DNA of 64,000 nucleotides from Rhizobiales bacterium 62-17 (GTDB lineage: Bacteria > Pseudomonadota > Alphaproteobacteria > Rhizobiales > Beijerinckiaceae): assembly GCA_001898965.1 (NCBI GenBank), contig MKVW01000003.1:359682-423681 (forward strand), written 5' to 3'. Under the pieces are notes generated by a model that searched no databases, had not been told where the DNA came from, and saw only the letters and a program-made list of their open reading frames with translations. Shown here one piece after another: positions 1-8,710 of the stretch. Made by a program: the position numbers and the translations under genes. How positions within the stretch are numbered: the first letter of the stretch is position 1; every line of letters starts with the position of its first letter.

Positions 1-204
1 GGTCAACCGAAACCTCCTGCGCCACCTCCGCAACCGCCGCAGGAGGTTCCGCCGATGACGCCGGTTCCATCGCCCATTGAGAAGCCACTGACGGATCCCG
101 ATCGCATCCAGCCCGGACGGCGCGAGCCCGATACGGAACCGCCATCGCCGCCCGTGCAACCCCCACCAGCACCGCCGGAACAACCGCCGCCCACTGCAAC
201 CTAA
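1..204 (+). CDS. C-terminal end of a proline-rich protein (partial)
   Basis: An open frame enters from the left edge and ends at TAA 202-204, giving the last 67 residues of a protein. More than a third of them are proline, in runs such as PAPPPQPPQ and PPAPPEQPPP, with scattered charged residues. No folded domain is visible. Such tails occur on alphaproteobacterial envelope proteins as low-complexity linkers, but the function lies in the missing N-terminal part and cannot be named. Confidence 0.6.
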   Translation, partial: GQPKPPAPPPQPPQEVPPMTPVPSPIEKPLTDPDRIQPGRREPDTEPPSPPVQPPPAPPEQPPPTAT

Positions 205-267
205 CCGAGTAAACGCGCCGGGAACCCATCCTGACGCGCGACGTTAGCTTCGTGCCGGGGCGCTCAA

Positions 268-288
268 CCGCAGACATATGGTCTGCGG
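268..288. promoter_or_regulatory. Perfect 8-bp hairpin before the DUF1236 gene
   Basis: CCGCAGAC (268-275) and GTCTGCGG (281-288) pair perfectly around a 5-base loop, 18 bases before the ATG at 307. No T-run follows, so a leader structure or mRNA-stability element is as likely as a terminator for the upstream gene. Confidence 0.4.
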
Positions 289-306
289 CAACGTGAGAGA
301 ACGACC

Positions 307-723
307 ATGAATACGAAGCATCTAATGGCAACAGTTGTCGTAGCGGCGCTTGCCTTTCCTGTCGTTGCCAATGCGCAAGGCGTTGTTGGCGGCGCGGAAA
401 GTGGTGCCCGTCAAGGCGATAGAGCCGCAGGCCCTGTGGGTGCGGTTGTCGGTGGTGTGGTCGGCGGCGTTGCAGGTGGTGTCGCCGGCTTGATCAATGG
501 CGATCAGCGTCCGCGCTTCCGCGAATATGTGGTCACGCAAAGGCGGCCGTCTTATGTCTATCGCGAGGAGTTACGCGATGGCGTCGTATTGCCTTCCGAA
601 GGCATCGAATATTACGACGTGCCGCCTGAATATGGCGTGCGGGACTATCGCTACACCGTCGTGAACGATCACGTCGTCCTCGTCGATCCGCGCACCCGCC
701 GGGTGGTGGAGATCATCGACTAA
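307..723 (+). CDS. Secreted DUF1236 family protein
   Basis: The 138-residue protein starts with a signal peptide (positively charged start, hydrophobic stretch to about residue 20, AxA-like site at VANAQG). A glycine-rich stretch follows at about residues 28-65 (GGVVGGVAGGV), which may be a membrane-associated glycine-zipper-like segment. The C-terminal 50 residues (YDVPPEYGVRDYRYTVVND, ending in DPRTRRVVEIID) have the signature of DUF1236, a small periplasmic domain common in Rhizobiales and of unknown function. It is a single gene with a 10-bp hairpin just downstream. Family assignment is firm; no biochemical role can be given. Confidence 0.8.
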   Translation: MNTKHLMATVVVAALAFPVVANAQGVVGGAESGARQGDRAAGPVGAVVGGVVGGVAGGVAGLINGDQRPRFREYVVTQRRPSYVYREELRDGVVLPSEGIEYYDVPPEYGVRDYRYTVVNDHVVLVDPRTRRVVEIID

Positions 724-743
724 ACAGCTCGGATGTTAATTGC

Positions 744-770
744 AGCGGACGGCACATGTGGCCGTCCGCT
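744..770. terminator. Hairpin between convergent genes
   Basis: AGCGGACGGC (744-753) and GCCGTCCGCT (761-770) form a perfect 10-bp stem with a 7-base loop. It lies between the DUF1236 stop and the stop of the convergent hydrolase, which it touches. There is no long T-run on either side, so termination strength is uncertain, but the position suits a shared terminator. Confidence 0.55.
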
Positions 771-1759
771 TATTGCTGCAGAAAATCGATGATCTCAGTA
801 AGCGTGGCGTCCCGTCCGCGCTCCGGCCGGTCGAGCAGCACATAATGTGTGGTGTTCTTGGGTTCCCAACGGCGGACGTCTTCGGCATTGACCAGATCGC
901 GCTGCAATTCATCCACATCCTCAAGACGCGAAAAATAATCCAGCTCGCCTCGGATGATCAGGACTTTGCAAAAAACCTGATTGGCGTGAACGAGCTTTTC
1001 GCCGATGCCGATATAGAAACTGTCTTCCAACATGCCGTTGGGGCTGCGGAACGTGGGGGGATCGCGGCTCAATGTGGTGGGGTCGCCATCGCTGAGGGCT
1101 TGCACGAAAGCCTTGGCGACGGCTGGATCGCGCCAGTCGTCTTTGTTGGCGATCGGGATGGACGTGTCCCATTTCTCAAGCAGATGATCGAGCGTGTTGA
1201 AATTATAGCCGCCGAATTTTTCCGCGTGGAAGCGCCGGGGATTGACGGGATCGGCGAGTTGCGCCCCGCGATAACGCGCGTGTTCGGACGAGCCGCCGTA
1301 GAGCGGGTTATATAGAATAAGATGACTGACCTTTTCCGGCCATAGCGCGGCATACATCAGAATAAGCGTCGCGCCGACGCCCCAACCGAGCAGAGCGACT
1401 TTCTCAACACCGCAGGTGTCGCGCATGGCATTGACCGTGGCGTCGACGTCGCGGGTGATTTCAAGGCAGCGTGCCAGGGGGCGCGAGGCGCTGGGCGGCT
1501 GCGCCATGGCGGCTGGGCGATCGGAACGGCCGAACCCGCGCGCATCGGGAATGAAACTGTCATGCCCGGCACGGGCCAGGGCCTCGGCCACCGAGCCGTT
1601 TTCGACGGGAAGATCGAACTCGCTGATCCCCGGCACGCGCGTGCCATGCATCAGCAGGATCGGCGTACCTTTGGGTTCCTCGCCACGGACTTCACGCACC
1701 GCGATCGTGACCTGATCGATTGTCTTTACCGTGATGTCTCGACGATGGATGCGCGTCAC
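770..1759 (-). CDS. Alpha/beta hydrolase fold protein lacking the nucleophile
   Basis: A 329-residue alpha/beta hydrolase-fold protein. The start is GTG with AGAGGA five bases upstream, 19 bases after the amidohydrolase stop. The oxyanion motif HGT (38-40), the strand motif DARGFGRSD (72-80), a late acid (RGELDYFS) and a late His (NTTHYVLLD) are all present. The nucleophile elbow reads GWGVG at 125-129, with Gly127 where Ser, Asp or Cys should be. By family knowledge the protein would be unable to act as a normal serine esterase, so it may use another mechanism, bind without catalysis, or be inactive. It is the last gene of an operon with a TctC binding protein, another hydrolase and an amidohydrolase, which suggests small-molecule breakdown of an unknown substrate. 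Confidence 0.75.
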   Translation of the reverse strand: MTRIHRRDITVKTIDQVTIAVREVRGEEPKGTPILLMHGTRVPGISEFDLPVENGSVAEALARAGHDSFIPDARGFGRSDRPAAMAQPPSASRPLARCLEITRDVDATVNAMRDTCGVEKVALLGWGVGATLILMYAALWPEKVSHLILYNPLYGGSSEHARYRGAQLADPVNPRRFHAEKFGGYNFNTLDHLLEKWDTSIPIANKDDWRDPAVAKAFVQALSDGDPTTLSRDPPTFRSPNGMLEDSFYIGIGEKLVHANQVFCKVLIIRGELDYFSRLEDVDELQRDLVNAEDVRRWEPKNTTHYVLLDRPERGRDATLTEIIDFLQQ

Positions 1760-1778
1760 CGGGATCCTCTTGTTGTGA

Positions 1779-2591
1779 TCAGCTGAAAAAGAGTTTGAGC
1801 GCGGTCAGGTCCATGGCGCGCCGGACTGTTTCATCGGGGAAATGGGCGGCGTAGCGTTCGAGGGTTTGGGCATAGGTCACCTTGTCCTCGAAGGCGGCGA
1901 ACGGCCAATCGCTGCCCCACAGCAGGCGTTCGGGGCCGGCGTGTTGGAGCAGGGTGGACGCAAACAGCGGGCAATCCTGCGCAGGCTCGATGCGGAAGGC
2001 GGCGGAGACCTTCACCCAGGTGTTGCCGCTCTCCAGCGACCGCAGGACGGCCTGAAAGCCCGCCGAATTGATGCCTTCGCCTGGGGTTGGCCGGCCGAAA
2101 TGATCGATGACGAGTTTTGCGCCCGAAGCTTCGATCTTGGCGATGTGATCGGGCAGGCGGGCGCCTTCGTCATGCAGTTGAATATGCCAGTCGAGGTCGG
2201 CGACGCGGCGCATCAGCCGGCGATATTCGTAGCTCGCCAAATCAGGTGGCGTCTTGACGTTGCGGAACTGAAAACGAATGCCGACGACGCCGTCCTCCTT
2301 CATCCGCCGCATGGCATAGAGATCGATGTCTGGCGAAACGTTCACCGTGGTGCGCAGGCGCTTGTAGCGGCGCACGGCCTCCAGCTGATAGTCGTTATAG
2401 TCGCCATAGATGCTGGCGGCGGCGAGCACGGCGAAATGCACGCCATGGCGATCGAGCGTCGCGATATAGTCTTCGATGGGCGCATCGGCTGGCGGGATAT
2501 GCCAGGCCGTGGCGCTCACCGGCATCGATCTCGTATAGACATGCGCGTGGCAATCGACGAAGGGCTGTGCAACCGTCATGGCGGATTCCAT
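1779..2591 (-). CDS. Amidohydrolase family TIM-barrel hydrolase (LigI-like)
   Basis: The 270-residue protein opens with FVDCHAHVY (the HxH metal motif), carries IQLHDEG and VIDHFGRPTP in the middle, and ends with the LLWGSDWPFA block. This is the layout of the amidohydrolase_2 / 2-pyrone-4,6-dicarboxylate lactonase group. Members hydrolyse lactones or decarboxylate aromatic acids in the cytoplasm. It is third in the minus-strand operon that begins with a TctC-type binding protein. The start may be ATG 2591 or, with a slightly better ribosome-binding site, ATG 2579 (MTVAQPF). The substrate is unknown. Confidence 0.82.
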   Translation of the reverse strand: MESAMTVAQPFVDCHAHVYTRSMPVSATAWHIPPADAPIEDYIATLDRHGVHFAVLAAASIYGDYNDYQLEAVRRYKRLRTTVNVSPDIDLYAMRRMKEDGVVGIRFQFRNVKTPPDLASYEYRRLMRRVADLDWHIQLHDEGARLPDHIAKIEASGAKLVIDHFGRPTPGEGINSAGFQAVLRSLESGNTWVKVSAAFRIEPAQDCPLFASTLLQHAGPERLLWGSDWPFAAFEDKVTYAQTLERYAAHFPDETVRRAMDLTALKLFFS

Positions 2592-2604
2592 TTATGGGCG
2601 GGCC

Positions 2605-2641
2605 GAGCAAAATCACGTTTCTACCGAAACGTGATTTGCTC
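2605..2641. repeat. Dispersed palindrome, copy 1
   Basis: The arms GAGCAAAATCACGTTTC and GAAACGTGATTTGCTC flank a 4-base loop. The same core (AATCACGTTTC-N4-GAAACGTGATT) recurs at 15796-15826 and 23130-23163. Here it lies inside an operon, between the hydrolase at 2649 and the amidohydrolase at 2591. It could form an mRNA hairpin that attenuates or stabilises the transcript. Confidence 0.75.
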
Positions 2642-2648
2642 TAGACAA

Positions 2649-3692
2649 TCATGGATCGGCGAGTTCCTTGCTGATTAGCCATTTCGATATCTGTTCGGCA
2701 ATCTCGCGATTGTTCTTATCCATCATCATCATGTGGGAATTGCCCGTGATGCCGATTTTCGGGAGGTCGATGAGATCGACGCTGCCGCCAGCTGCCTTGA
2801 TCGCATCGAAATAGGCGAAGTCGCTTTTGCGATAGGCGACCCAGCGTGAATCCTGCTCGATATAGTCGCCGAAGACGCCGAGGATCGGGATTGATTTCAG
2901 GAGCGGCGCCTTGTCGATATTGCCGGCGCTCGCCGCCTCGACGGAAACGATCCCCTTGATCTTATCAGGCCGCGCTTCGGCCGCCTTAAAGCCGAAGACA
3001 CCGCCCTGGCTGTGGGTCAGGAGAACACAGGGGCAGACCTTGTCGATCAAGGCGACGTAAGCGGCCAGAACGGCATCGTCGGTCGAGAGCCAGCGCGGCA
3101 CGATCTGCTTGGTGAAGGCATCGAAGGCTTCGATCGGGAACTGGTTGCCGGGCAGCAGTTTGCGCTTGGCCGGGTCGGCATCGAAAGAGCCGGCGCCGGG
3201 GCCGATGCGGAAGCGCTCCCACGGATCGGTCTGGGTCAAGAAGACGGGTTGCGATTTCCAGATGTCGGGGGAGGCGAAGCTGGAGCGGCCGCGCTCCACG
3301 GCATCACTGACATAAACGTCCCAGCCCTTGCGGATGAACATGTCGCGCCAGCCTTCGCGGCCGTCGGGGGTCGTCTCATAGGTGACGCCGGTGAGGCCGC
3401 CGCCGTGCCACATCAGCAACGGCCATTTGCCCTTGCGGTTCTGCACCAGGAAATATTGCACATACATCTGCTCGACCGGGTAGCGGCCGTTCGGGTCGAG
3501 CTTGGAGGTCGGGCCGCCGGGAACGCGAACGATGTCCTGCACGGGCAGGCCGGAAAGTTCGGCGATCCGCCCGCCAACATGGAAGGAGCCCATGTCGCGC
3601 AGGGCGATGGGATCGGCGGCATAAGACGCCGTATGGGCGGCTGTGCCTGCGAGGCACAGCATCGTTGCCAAAAATGCGTTGCGCAGCTTCAT
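2649..3692 (-). CDS. Secreted alpha/beta hydrolase (esterase-like)
   Basis: Starting at ATG 3692 (AAGAGG seven bases upstream) gives 347 residues with a signal peptide (MKLRNAFLATMLCLAGTAAH, then TASYAADP). Motifs are an HGGG oxyanion site (96-99), a nucleophile block THSQGG with Ser228, and a C-terminal GNSHMMMMD His block. The elbow has His in place of the usual first Gly, a variant seen in some periplasmic esterases. It follows the TctC binding-protein gene by 25 bases in the same operon, so both act in the periplasm, probably on the same imported ester or lactone. The substrate is not predictable. Confidence 0.8.
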   Translation of the reverse strand: MKLRNAFLATMLCLAGTAAHTASYAADPIALRDMGSFHVGGRIAELSGLPVQDIVRVPGGPTSKLDPNGRYPVEQMYVQYFLVQNRKGKWPLLMWHGGGLTGVTYETTPDGREGWRDMFIRKGWDVYVSDAVERGRSSFASPDIWKSQPVFLTQTDPWERFRIGPGAGSFDADPAKRKLLPGNQFPIEAFDAFTKQIVPRWLSTDDAVLAAYVALIDKVCPCVLLTHSQGGVFGFKAAEARPDKIKGIVSVEAASAGNIDKAPLLKSIPILGVFGDYIEQDSRWVAYRKSDFAYFDAIKAAGGSVDLIDLPKIGITGNSHMMMMDKNNREIAEQISKWLISKELADP

Positions 3693-3717
3693 GTCGAGCC
3701 TCTTACGTCTGAGGTGG

Positions 3718-4761
3718 TTATGGGCCGAAGGCGCTGCCGAGCGCCTTGATAACTTCCGGCGGCGCGGCATAGAGGCGCTGCACATAGGCACGCATGTCGG
3801 CGCCCGACATGCCGGAAACATCGATGCGCATCTTGTCGGCGTCGGCCTTCAATTCGGGGCTGGCCAGCGCGTCGAGAAACGCCTTCTGCAGAATCTCTAG
3901 CCGGTCGGCGGGCACTTCAGGAGGCGCGACATAGGGGCGGCTCAGATCGTTCTGCGCGTAGAGAATGGTCAGAACCTGACGCTGGATATCGGTCTTGGCG
4001 AGCGCGGACATGAGGGGCACGCCGGCGGCGTTCAATTCGGGGTCGCCCTTCATGTCTTCCTGCACGAAGATGCGCGCGAAGCTCTTGCCGGTCAGGAGGT
4101 CCGGATATTGCACCTTGAGCGTCGACCAGCCGATGCCGCAGATGCCCTGAACCTCGTTCTTTTCGATGGCACCGCCGACTTCGCGCGTGCCTTGATAGCC
4201 GGGGATGAGCTTGAATTTCACGCCGAGCAGATTGCGTTCGACGGTGGGGAAATCGACCACCTGGCTGCCACGGGTGGTGCCGCCAATGGTCAATTCCTGG
4301 GTCAGCAGGTCTTCGATCGTCTTCACGCTGGCATCGTTGCGTAGCATGCAGACGGAGGCTTCCACTTTGGCGTTGCCGATGAAGCTGAACTTGCTGGCAT
4401 CGAGCGCATTGGCGCCGGGTGCCAGCAGCGCATCGATGAGAACGCTGGGAAAGAACGTGCCGATCGTCGTGCCGTCCTTGGGCGCGCGGAGCATCAAATG
4501 TCGGGCCACGATCTGGCCGCCGGCGCCGGGCATGTTCGAGACGACGACATTGGCGGCGCCAGGAATGCGCGCGGTGAGATGGCGCGCCAGAAGACGGGCA
4601 TAAGTATCGAGCCCACCGCCAGCGGCCGCGCCCACAGCGATGGTGATCGTCTTGCCTTGGAAGAACTGGCTCGCCGGCTGTGCCGAGGCTGAAACCGCCG
4701 TGAGGGTGACGAGAAGGCCCGTGCCGAGTGCCGTCCGGATGGTGCTGGCGAGCAGCTTCAT
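3718..4761 (-). CDS. TctC/Bug-family periplasmic binding protein
   Basis: 347 residues from ATG 4761, chosen over an ATG five codons upstream because GGGAG sits just before it. A signal peptide ends near ASAQPAS. The mature part has the Bug/TctC pattern: FFQGKTITIAVGAAAGGG, VVVSNMPGAGG, then the GIGWSTL and PADRLEILQKAFLDAL regions. This family binds carboxylated small molecules for tripartite tricarboxylate transporters. No TctA or TctB membrane gene is nearby, so it is an orphan receptor as is common in this family. It is the first gene of a four-gene catabolic operon, divergent from a LysR regulator across 140 bp. Confidence 0.87.
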   Translation of the reverse strand: MKLLASTIRTALGTGLLVTLTAVSASAQPASQFFQGKTITIAVGAAAGGGLDTYARLLARHLTARIPGAANVVVSNMPGAGGQIVARHLMLRAPKDGTTIGTFFPSVLIDALLAPGANALDASKFSFIGNAKVEASVCMLRNDASVKTIEDLLTQELTIGGTTRGSQVVDFPTVERNLLGVKFKLIPGYQGTREVGGAIEKNEVQGICGIGWSTLKVQYPDLLTGKSFARIFVQEDMKGDPELNAAGVPLMSALAKTDIQRQVLTILYAQNDLSRPYVAPPEVPADRLEILQKAFLDALASPELKADADKMRIDVSGMSGADMRAYVQRLYAAPPEVIKALGSAFGP

Positions 4762-4901
4762 ATGGATCTCCCTCATTCCATTCGGCCCTATAATTTCAGC
4801 TATCGACTCTGAGCCATAGGAAAGAAGATTGCGCCAAGATGCGCTGAAACGCTTATCAAAAGCACTATTTTCGATATAAAAAATACGCCATAAAAATTTG
4901 A

Positions 4902-6116
4902 TTGGACGATCTTTTGGGACGTATTCCAGACCTTCGCCGTTTGCGCGCTTTTCATGAAGTGGCCCGTTCGGGATCGCTCGTCATGGCGGCTGCAAGTTTG
5001 CGTGCGAGCCAACCGGCGATGACCTATCTGATCAATCAGCTCGAAGCCGATCTTGGCATCAAGCTGGTCGTGCGCGGTACGACAGGCACAATATTGACCG
5101 AGGTCGGTTCCATCTTCGCTAAGCGCACGGAACGCTGCCTGGAAAAGATCGGCGAGGCCGTCGAAAGCCTGCTCGCGGATGGCACGTCTGCGCGACGCAG
5201 GCAGGCCCTCGTGTCGCGGATGAATGGCACGCAATATCGCGCCGTCCTGGCGCTCTGGCATGAAGGCGACAGTCTGGCGGCGAGCCGGTTGCTTGACGTA
5301 TCGCAGCAATCCCTGCTGCGGCCCGTGCGCGAATTGGAGAAGCTGTTCGCCAGCAAATTGGTCCGGCCGCTTGGTGGCCGGGTTATCTTCACCGATGCGG
5401 GACATGAGTTCGCGCGCCATCTGGTGTTGGCGGGACAGGAAATTGCATCGGCGCTGGAGGAGATCGGGCGCGGGGCGGCGGGCCAGCGGAATTTGCGGAT
5501 CGGCGCACTCGTTCTGTCGCCACGGCTCATCCTGGCCGAAGCGCTCGATGAAGCGTTGCGCTTCGCACCGCGGCAGACGGTCGAGATCGTCGAAGGCTCC
5601 TATGAGGAGCTGGTGGTGCGGCTGCGCAACGGCTCCATCGATGTCATTTTCGGCGCCTTGCGCGCGCCGCCGCCCTTCGATGATCTTATCGAAGCGCCCT
5701 TGCAGAAAGATCCCTATATTGTCGTCTGCCGTCGCGGTCATCCGCTCGCTCTATCGAAGCGGATCAAAGCGAAAGACTTGTCGGAGTATGATTTCATATT
5801 CCCGACGGAAGGTTTGCGCCGCGAAGTGCTGGACGCGCTCGTGCAACGCTGGAAGCTGTCGCCACCATCCCAGGTCTACAGCAATTGGCTGCCGACGGTG
5901 GTCGCCATGGTGCGCTCCAGCGATCGGCTCGCGGTCTTGTCACGCTGGCATATCGAATCCGACGAGTCTGCCGATCTGCAGGCACTGGACGGTCTGCCGG
6001 TGCCGCATGAGCCGCGTTATGTCGGCCTGACGAGCCGGGCGTCGTGGCTGCCGACGCCGTTTCAGAAGCATTTCATGGATGTGCTGGCGCAGGTCGTGCG
6101 GACCCGCGCTGCGTAG
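4902..6116 (+). CDS. LysR-type regulator with two N-terminal HTH domains
   Basis: At 404 residues this is about 100 longer than a usual LysR protein. Residues 10-70 are a standard LysR winged helix (LRAFHEVARSGSLVMAAASL, SQPAM, LEADLGIKL, LTEVG). Residues 108-172 repeat the pattern (AVLALWHEGDSLAASRLL, VSQQS, LEKLFASKLV, FTDAGHEF). A LysR substrate-binding domain follows from about 196. The frame is closed by TGA just upstream, so the start is TTG 4902 or TTG 4914; neither has a strong Shine-Dalgarno site. It is divergent from the TctC operon, which it probably controls. Tandem-HTH LysR proteins exist but are uncommon. Confidence 0.88.
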   Translation: MDDLLGRIPDLRRLRAFHEVARSGSLVMAAASLRASQPAMTYLINQLEADLGIKLVVRGTTGTILTEVGSIFAKRTERCLEKIGEAVESLLADGTSARRRQALVSRMNGTQYRAVLALWHEGDSLAASRLLDVSQQSLLRPVRELEKLFASKLVRPLGGRVIFTDAGHEFARHLVLAGQEIASALEEIGRGAAGQRNLRIGALVLSPRLILAEALDEALRFAPRQTVEIVEGSYEELVVRLRNGSIDVIFGALRAPPPFDDLIEAPLQKDPYIVVCRRGHPLALSKRIKAKDLSEYDFIFPTEGLRREVLDALVQRWKLSPPSQVYSNWLPTVVAMVRSSDRLAVLSRWHIESDESADLQALDGLPVPHEPRYVGLTSRASWLPTPFQKHFMDVLAQVVRTRAA

Positions 6117-6119
6117 GCT

Positions 6120-7379
6120 TTACGTTGCCAGAATGCTGGCGCGGCCGAAGCCATATTGATCAAGCGGCACGACGCGGCAGGGATCGCCCTTCTTGGCCGG
6201 CGGCGCATGGGGCAGGCGGACGATCAGGCCCTGGGCTTCGGCGAGAATGCCGAGCATGGACGAGTCTTGCCGCTTGAACGACGTGGCGACGGGCAGGCCG
6301 TCGCTGTCGTGACGCAGGCGGGCGCGCAGATAGTCCTGGCGCACGTCATTGGCCGGCACGTCTTCGCCGAGTACAGCGGCGATGGTGGGATCATGTCCAG
6401 CGGCGCTGTCGCCGCAAAGTGCGCGGATCATCGGCAGAACGAAGAGCACGCAGCAGACGATGGCGGAGACCGGATTGCCGGGCAGGCCGGCAATTAGCAT
6501 GTCGTCGATGCGGCCATGCATGAAAGGCTTGCCGGGGCGCATGGCGATGCGCCAGAAGCCGAGTTCCATGCCCTCGCGCTTCAATGCCGATTGCACCAGA
6601 TCATGGTCGCCAACCGAGGCGCCGCCCAGGGTAACGAGCACATCGGCCTTGGCGTCGCGAGCGCGGCGGATGGCGGCTTCGAGCGCGGTGAAATTATCAC
6701 CGGCGATGCCGAGATCGAGCACATCGGCGCCGGCTTGGCGCAGATAGGCGCCGACGGCGAAATTGTTGGAGGCGATGATCTGGTCGGGGCCGGGGGCGCT
6801 GCCTGGCGGCAGCAGTTCATCGCCGGTCGCCAGAATGGCGACGAGCGGCTTGCGCACGACATCGAGCGTCGCATGGTTCATGGCGGCGGCGAGCGCCAGT
6901 TCGGCTGGGCCCATCAGGCGGCCGGCTTCGAGCAGCACGTCGCCTTCCTTGAAGTCGAGGCCGGCGCCGCGGACGTGGCGGCCGAGCGGCTCGCTGAATT
7001 TCGCGGTGATGATATCGCCATTGGCTTCCGCATCCTCCTGGATGAGGATGGTGTCGGCACCTTCAGGCACGCGCGCGCCGGTGAAGATGCGCACGGTTTC
7101 GCCGGGGGCGATGGCACCGTCGAAGCCGTGGCCGGCGGAGCTGGTGCCGATCAGTTTCAGCTTCGAGGGGATGGTGGCGATGTCGGCGGCGCGCACCGCA
7201 TAGCCGTCCATGGCGGACAGATTGGCCGGCGGCTGGGTGCGGCGCGCGGCGAGGGGATGAACGAGCCGGCGGCCGTGCGCCTGCGCCAGCGGAACCGTTT
7301 CGCTGAGACGCGGCCGTTCCGCGCTCGCCAGCAAACGCCTCAGCGCTTCGTCGACCGACAGCATCGGTTCCTTTGCCAC
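6120..7379 (-). CDS. moeA: Molybdopterin molybdotransferase MoeA
   Basis: The protein (419 residues) has the MoeA order: N-terminal LSVDEALRRLL, the SAMDGYAVRA block, GARVPEGADT, then VAILATGDELLPPG and LPGNPVSA of the molybdopterin-binding domain. MoeA inserts molybdate into adenylylated molybdopterin. GTG 7379 lies one base after the moaC stop. ATG 7364 with AAGGA five bases upstream is an equally good start. It is last in the minus-strand run trpG-trpD-trpC-moaC-moeA and converges with the LysR gene three bases away. The lexA gene that often follows moeA in related genomes is absent here. Confidence 0.96.
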   Translation of the reverse strand: MAKEPMLSVDEALRRLLASAERPRLSETVPLAQAHGRRLVHPLAARRTQPPANLSAMDGYAVRAADIATIPSKLKLIGTSSAGHGFDGAIAPGETVRIFTGARVPEGADTILIQEDAEANGDIITAKFSEPLGRHVRGAGLDFKEGDVLLEAGRLMGPAELALAAAMNHATLDVVRKPLVAILATGDELLPPGSAPGPDQIIASNNFAVGAYLRQAGADVLDLGIAGDNFTALEAAIRRARDAKADVLVTLGGASVGDHDLVQSALKREGMELGFWRIAMRPGKPFMHGRIDDMLIAGLPGNPVSAIVCCVLFVLPMIRALCGDSAAGHDPTIAAVLGEDVPANDVRQDYLRARLRHDSDGLPVATSFKRQDSSMLGILAEAQGLIVRLPHAPPAKKGDPCRVVPLDQYGFGRASILAT

Positions 7380-7380
7380 T

Positions 7381-7860
7381 TTACGCCTCGCGTTTCCAAT
7401 CGCCGGATTTGCCGCCGGATTTCTCGACCATGCCGATGCCTTCGATGCGCATGAAGCGATCGACGGCCTTCACCATATCATAGACGGTGAGACAGGCGAC
7501 GCTGACGGCGGTCAACGCTTCCATTTCGACGCCGGTCTGGCCGCTGACTTTCGCCGTGGCGCGCACGCGTACACCGGGCAGGCTTTCGTCAACCGTCAGA
7601 TCGACCTTGATACTGGTGAGATTCAGCGGGTGACAGAGCGGGATCAGTTCATGGGTGCGCTTGGCCGCCATGATGCCGGCGATGCGCGCGGTGCCGAGCA
7701 CGTCGCCTTTCTTGGCGTCGCCGGCGATAACCAAGGCCAGGGTTTCCGGCTTCATCACGACGCGGCCTTCGGCGACAGCGACGCGGTGTGTCGCGTCTTT
7801 ATCGGACACATCGACCATATGCGCCTCGCCGGAGGCGCCGATATGGGTGAGCTTGCTCAT
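7381..7860 (-). CDS. moaC: Cyclic pyranopterin monophosphate synthase MoaC
   Basis: 159 residues covering the whole MoaC family. Visible motifs are [12 protein letters not shown], the IPLCHPL active-site segment, [20 protein letters not shown] and a C-terminal KSGGKSGDW. With MoaA it makes cyclic pyranopterin monophosphate for molybdenum cofactor. Its ATG overlaps the trpC TGA (ATGA at 7857-7860), which indicates translational coupling, and moeA follows directly. Linkage of moaC-moeA to trpC is typical of alphaproteobacteria. Confidence 0.97.
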   Translation of the reverse strand: MSKLTHIGASGEAHMVDVSDKDATHRVAVAEGRVVMKPETLALVIAGDAKKGDVLGTARIAGIMAAKRTHELIPLCHPLNLTSIKVDLTVDESLPGVRVRATAKVSGQTGVEMEALTAVSVACLTVYDMVKAVDRFMRIEGIGMVEKSGGKSGDWKREA

Positions 7861-8690
7861 GCCGGCCGGCGCTTCGCCATGGTCTTGGCGAGCACGGCCT
7901 CGCCATGCAGCAGGTCGTGGGTGGCCTTGCTGACATCGGCATGGCGCATCAGGCTTTCGCCGACCAGGAAGGCGTTGATGCCGGCATGGCTCAGGCGCAC
8001 GCAGTCTTCGTGCGAGCCAATGCCGCTTTCGCCGACGATGATGCGATCCTTCGGCACGGACGGCGCCAGCTTCTCGCTGACTTCAAGCGACGTCTTGAAA
8101 CTATGCAGATCGCGGTTGTTGATGCCGATGAGGCGCGTTTCCAGCGGCAAGGCACGGCGCAGCTCTTCCTCGCTGTGCACTTCGATCAGGACGTCGAGAT
8201 GCAGATCATGGGCCGCCTTGTTAAGGGCCTTGGCGGTTTCGTCGTCGACGCTGGCCATGATGATCAGGATGCAATCGGCGCCCCAGGCGCGCGCTTCATA
8301 GACCTGATAGGGATCGTAGAGGAAATCCTTGCGCAGCGCCGGCAGCAGCGTCGCGTCACGCGCGGCTGTGAGGAATTCCGGCTTGCCTTGGAAGGAGGGT
8401 TCGTCGGTGAGCACCGAGAGACAGGCGGCGCCGCCATGCTCGTAGGCCTTGGCGAGCTTCGGCGGATCGAAATCGGCGCGGATGAGGCCCTTCGACGGGC
8501 TCGCCTTCTTCACCTCGGCGATGAGGCCGAAATCACCTGCGCTGATCTTGCTTTCAAGTGCATGGACGAAGCCGCGCGTCGGCGAGCGCTGCTCGATGAT
8601 CCGCTCCAGGGCGGGCAGCGGCATGCGGACCTTTGCCTCGGCGATTTCGCGGCGCTTGTAGGCTTCGATCTTCTGCAGAATGTCGGACAT
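7857..8690 (-). CDS. trpC: Indole-3-glycerol phosphate synthase
   Basis: 277 residues from ATG 8690 (AGGA nine bases upstream; a GTG further up would overlap the trpD stop). The TIM-barrel motifs are all present: [13 protein letters not shown] with the catalytic Lys, [46 protein letters not shown] and VGESGI. It closes the indole ring from CdRP in tryptophan synthesis. It sits 20 bases after trpD and is coupled to moaC by a 4-base overlap. Confidence 0.97.
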   Translation of the reverse strand: MSDILQKIEAYKRREIAEAKVRMPLPALERIIEQRSPTRGFVHALESKISAGDFGLIAEVKKASPSKGLIRADFDPPKLAKAYEHGGAACLSVLTDEPSFQGKPEFLTAARDATLLPALRKDFLYDPYQVYEARAWGADCILIIMASVDDETAKALNKAAHDLHLDVLIEVHSEEELRRALPLETRLIGINNRDLHSFKTSLEVSEKLAPSVPKDRIIVGESGIGSHEDCVRLSHAGINAFLVGESLMRHADVSKATHDLLHGEAVLAKTMAKRRPA

Positions 8691-8710
8691 TCGCTCGCTT
8701 CCTGCTCCCA

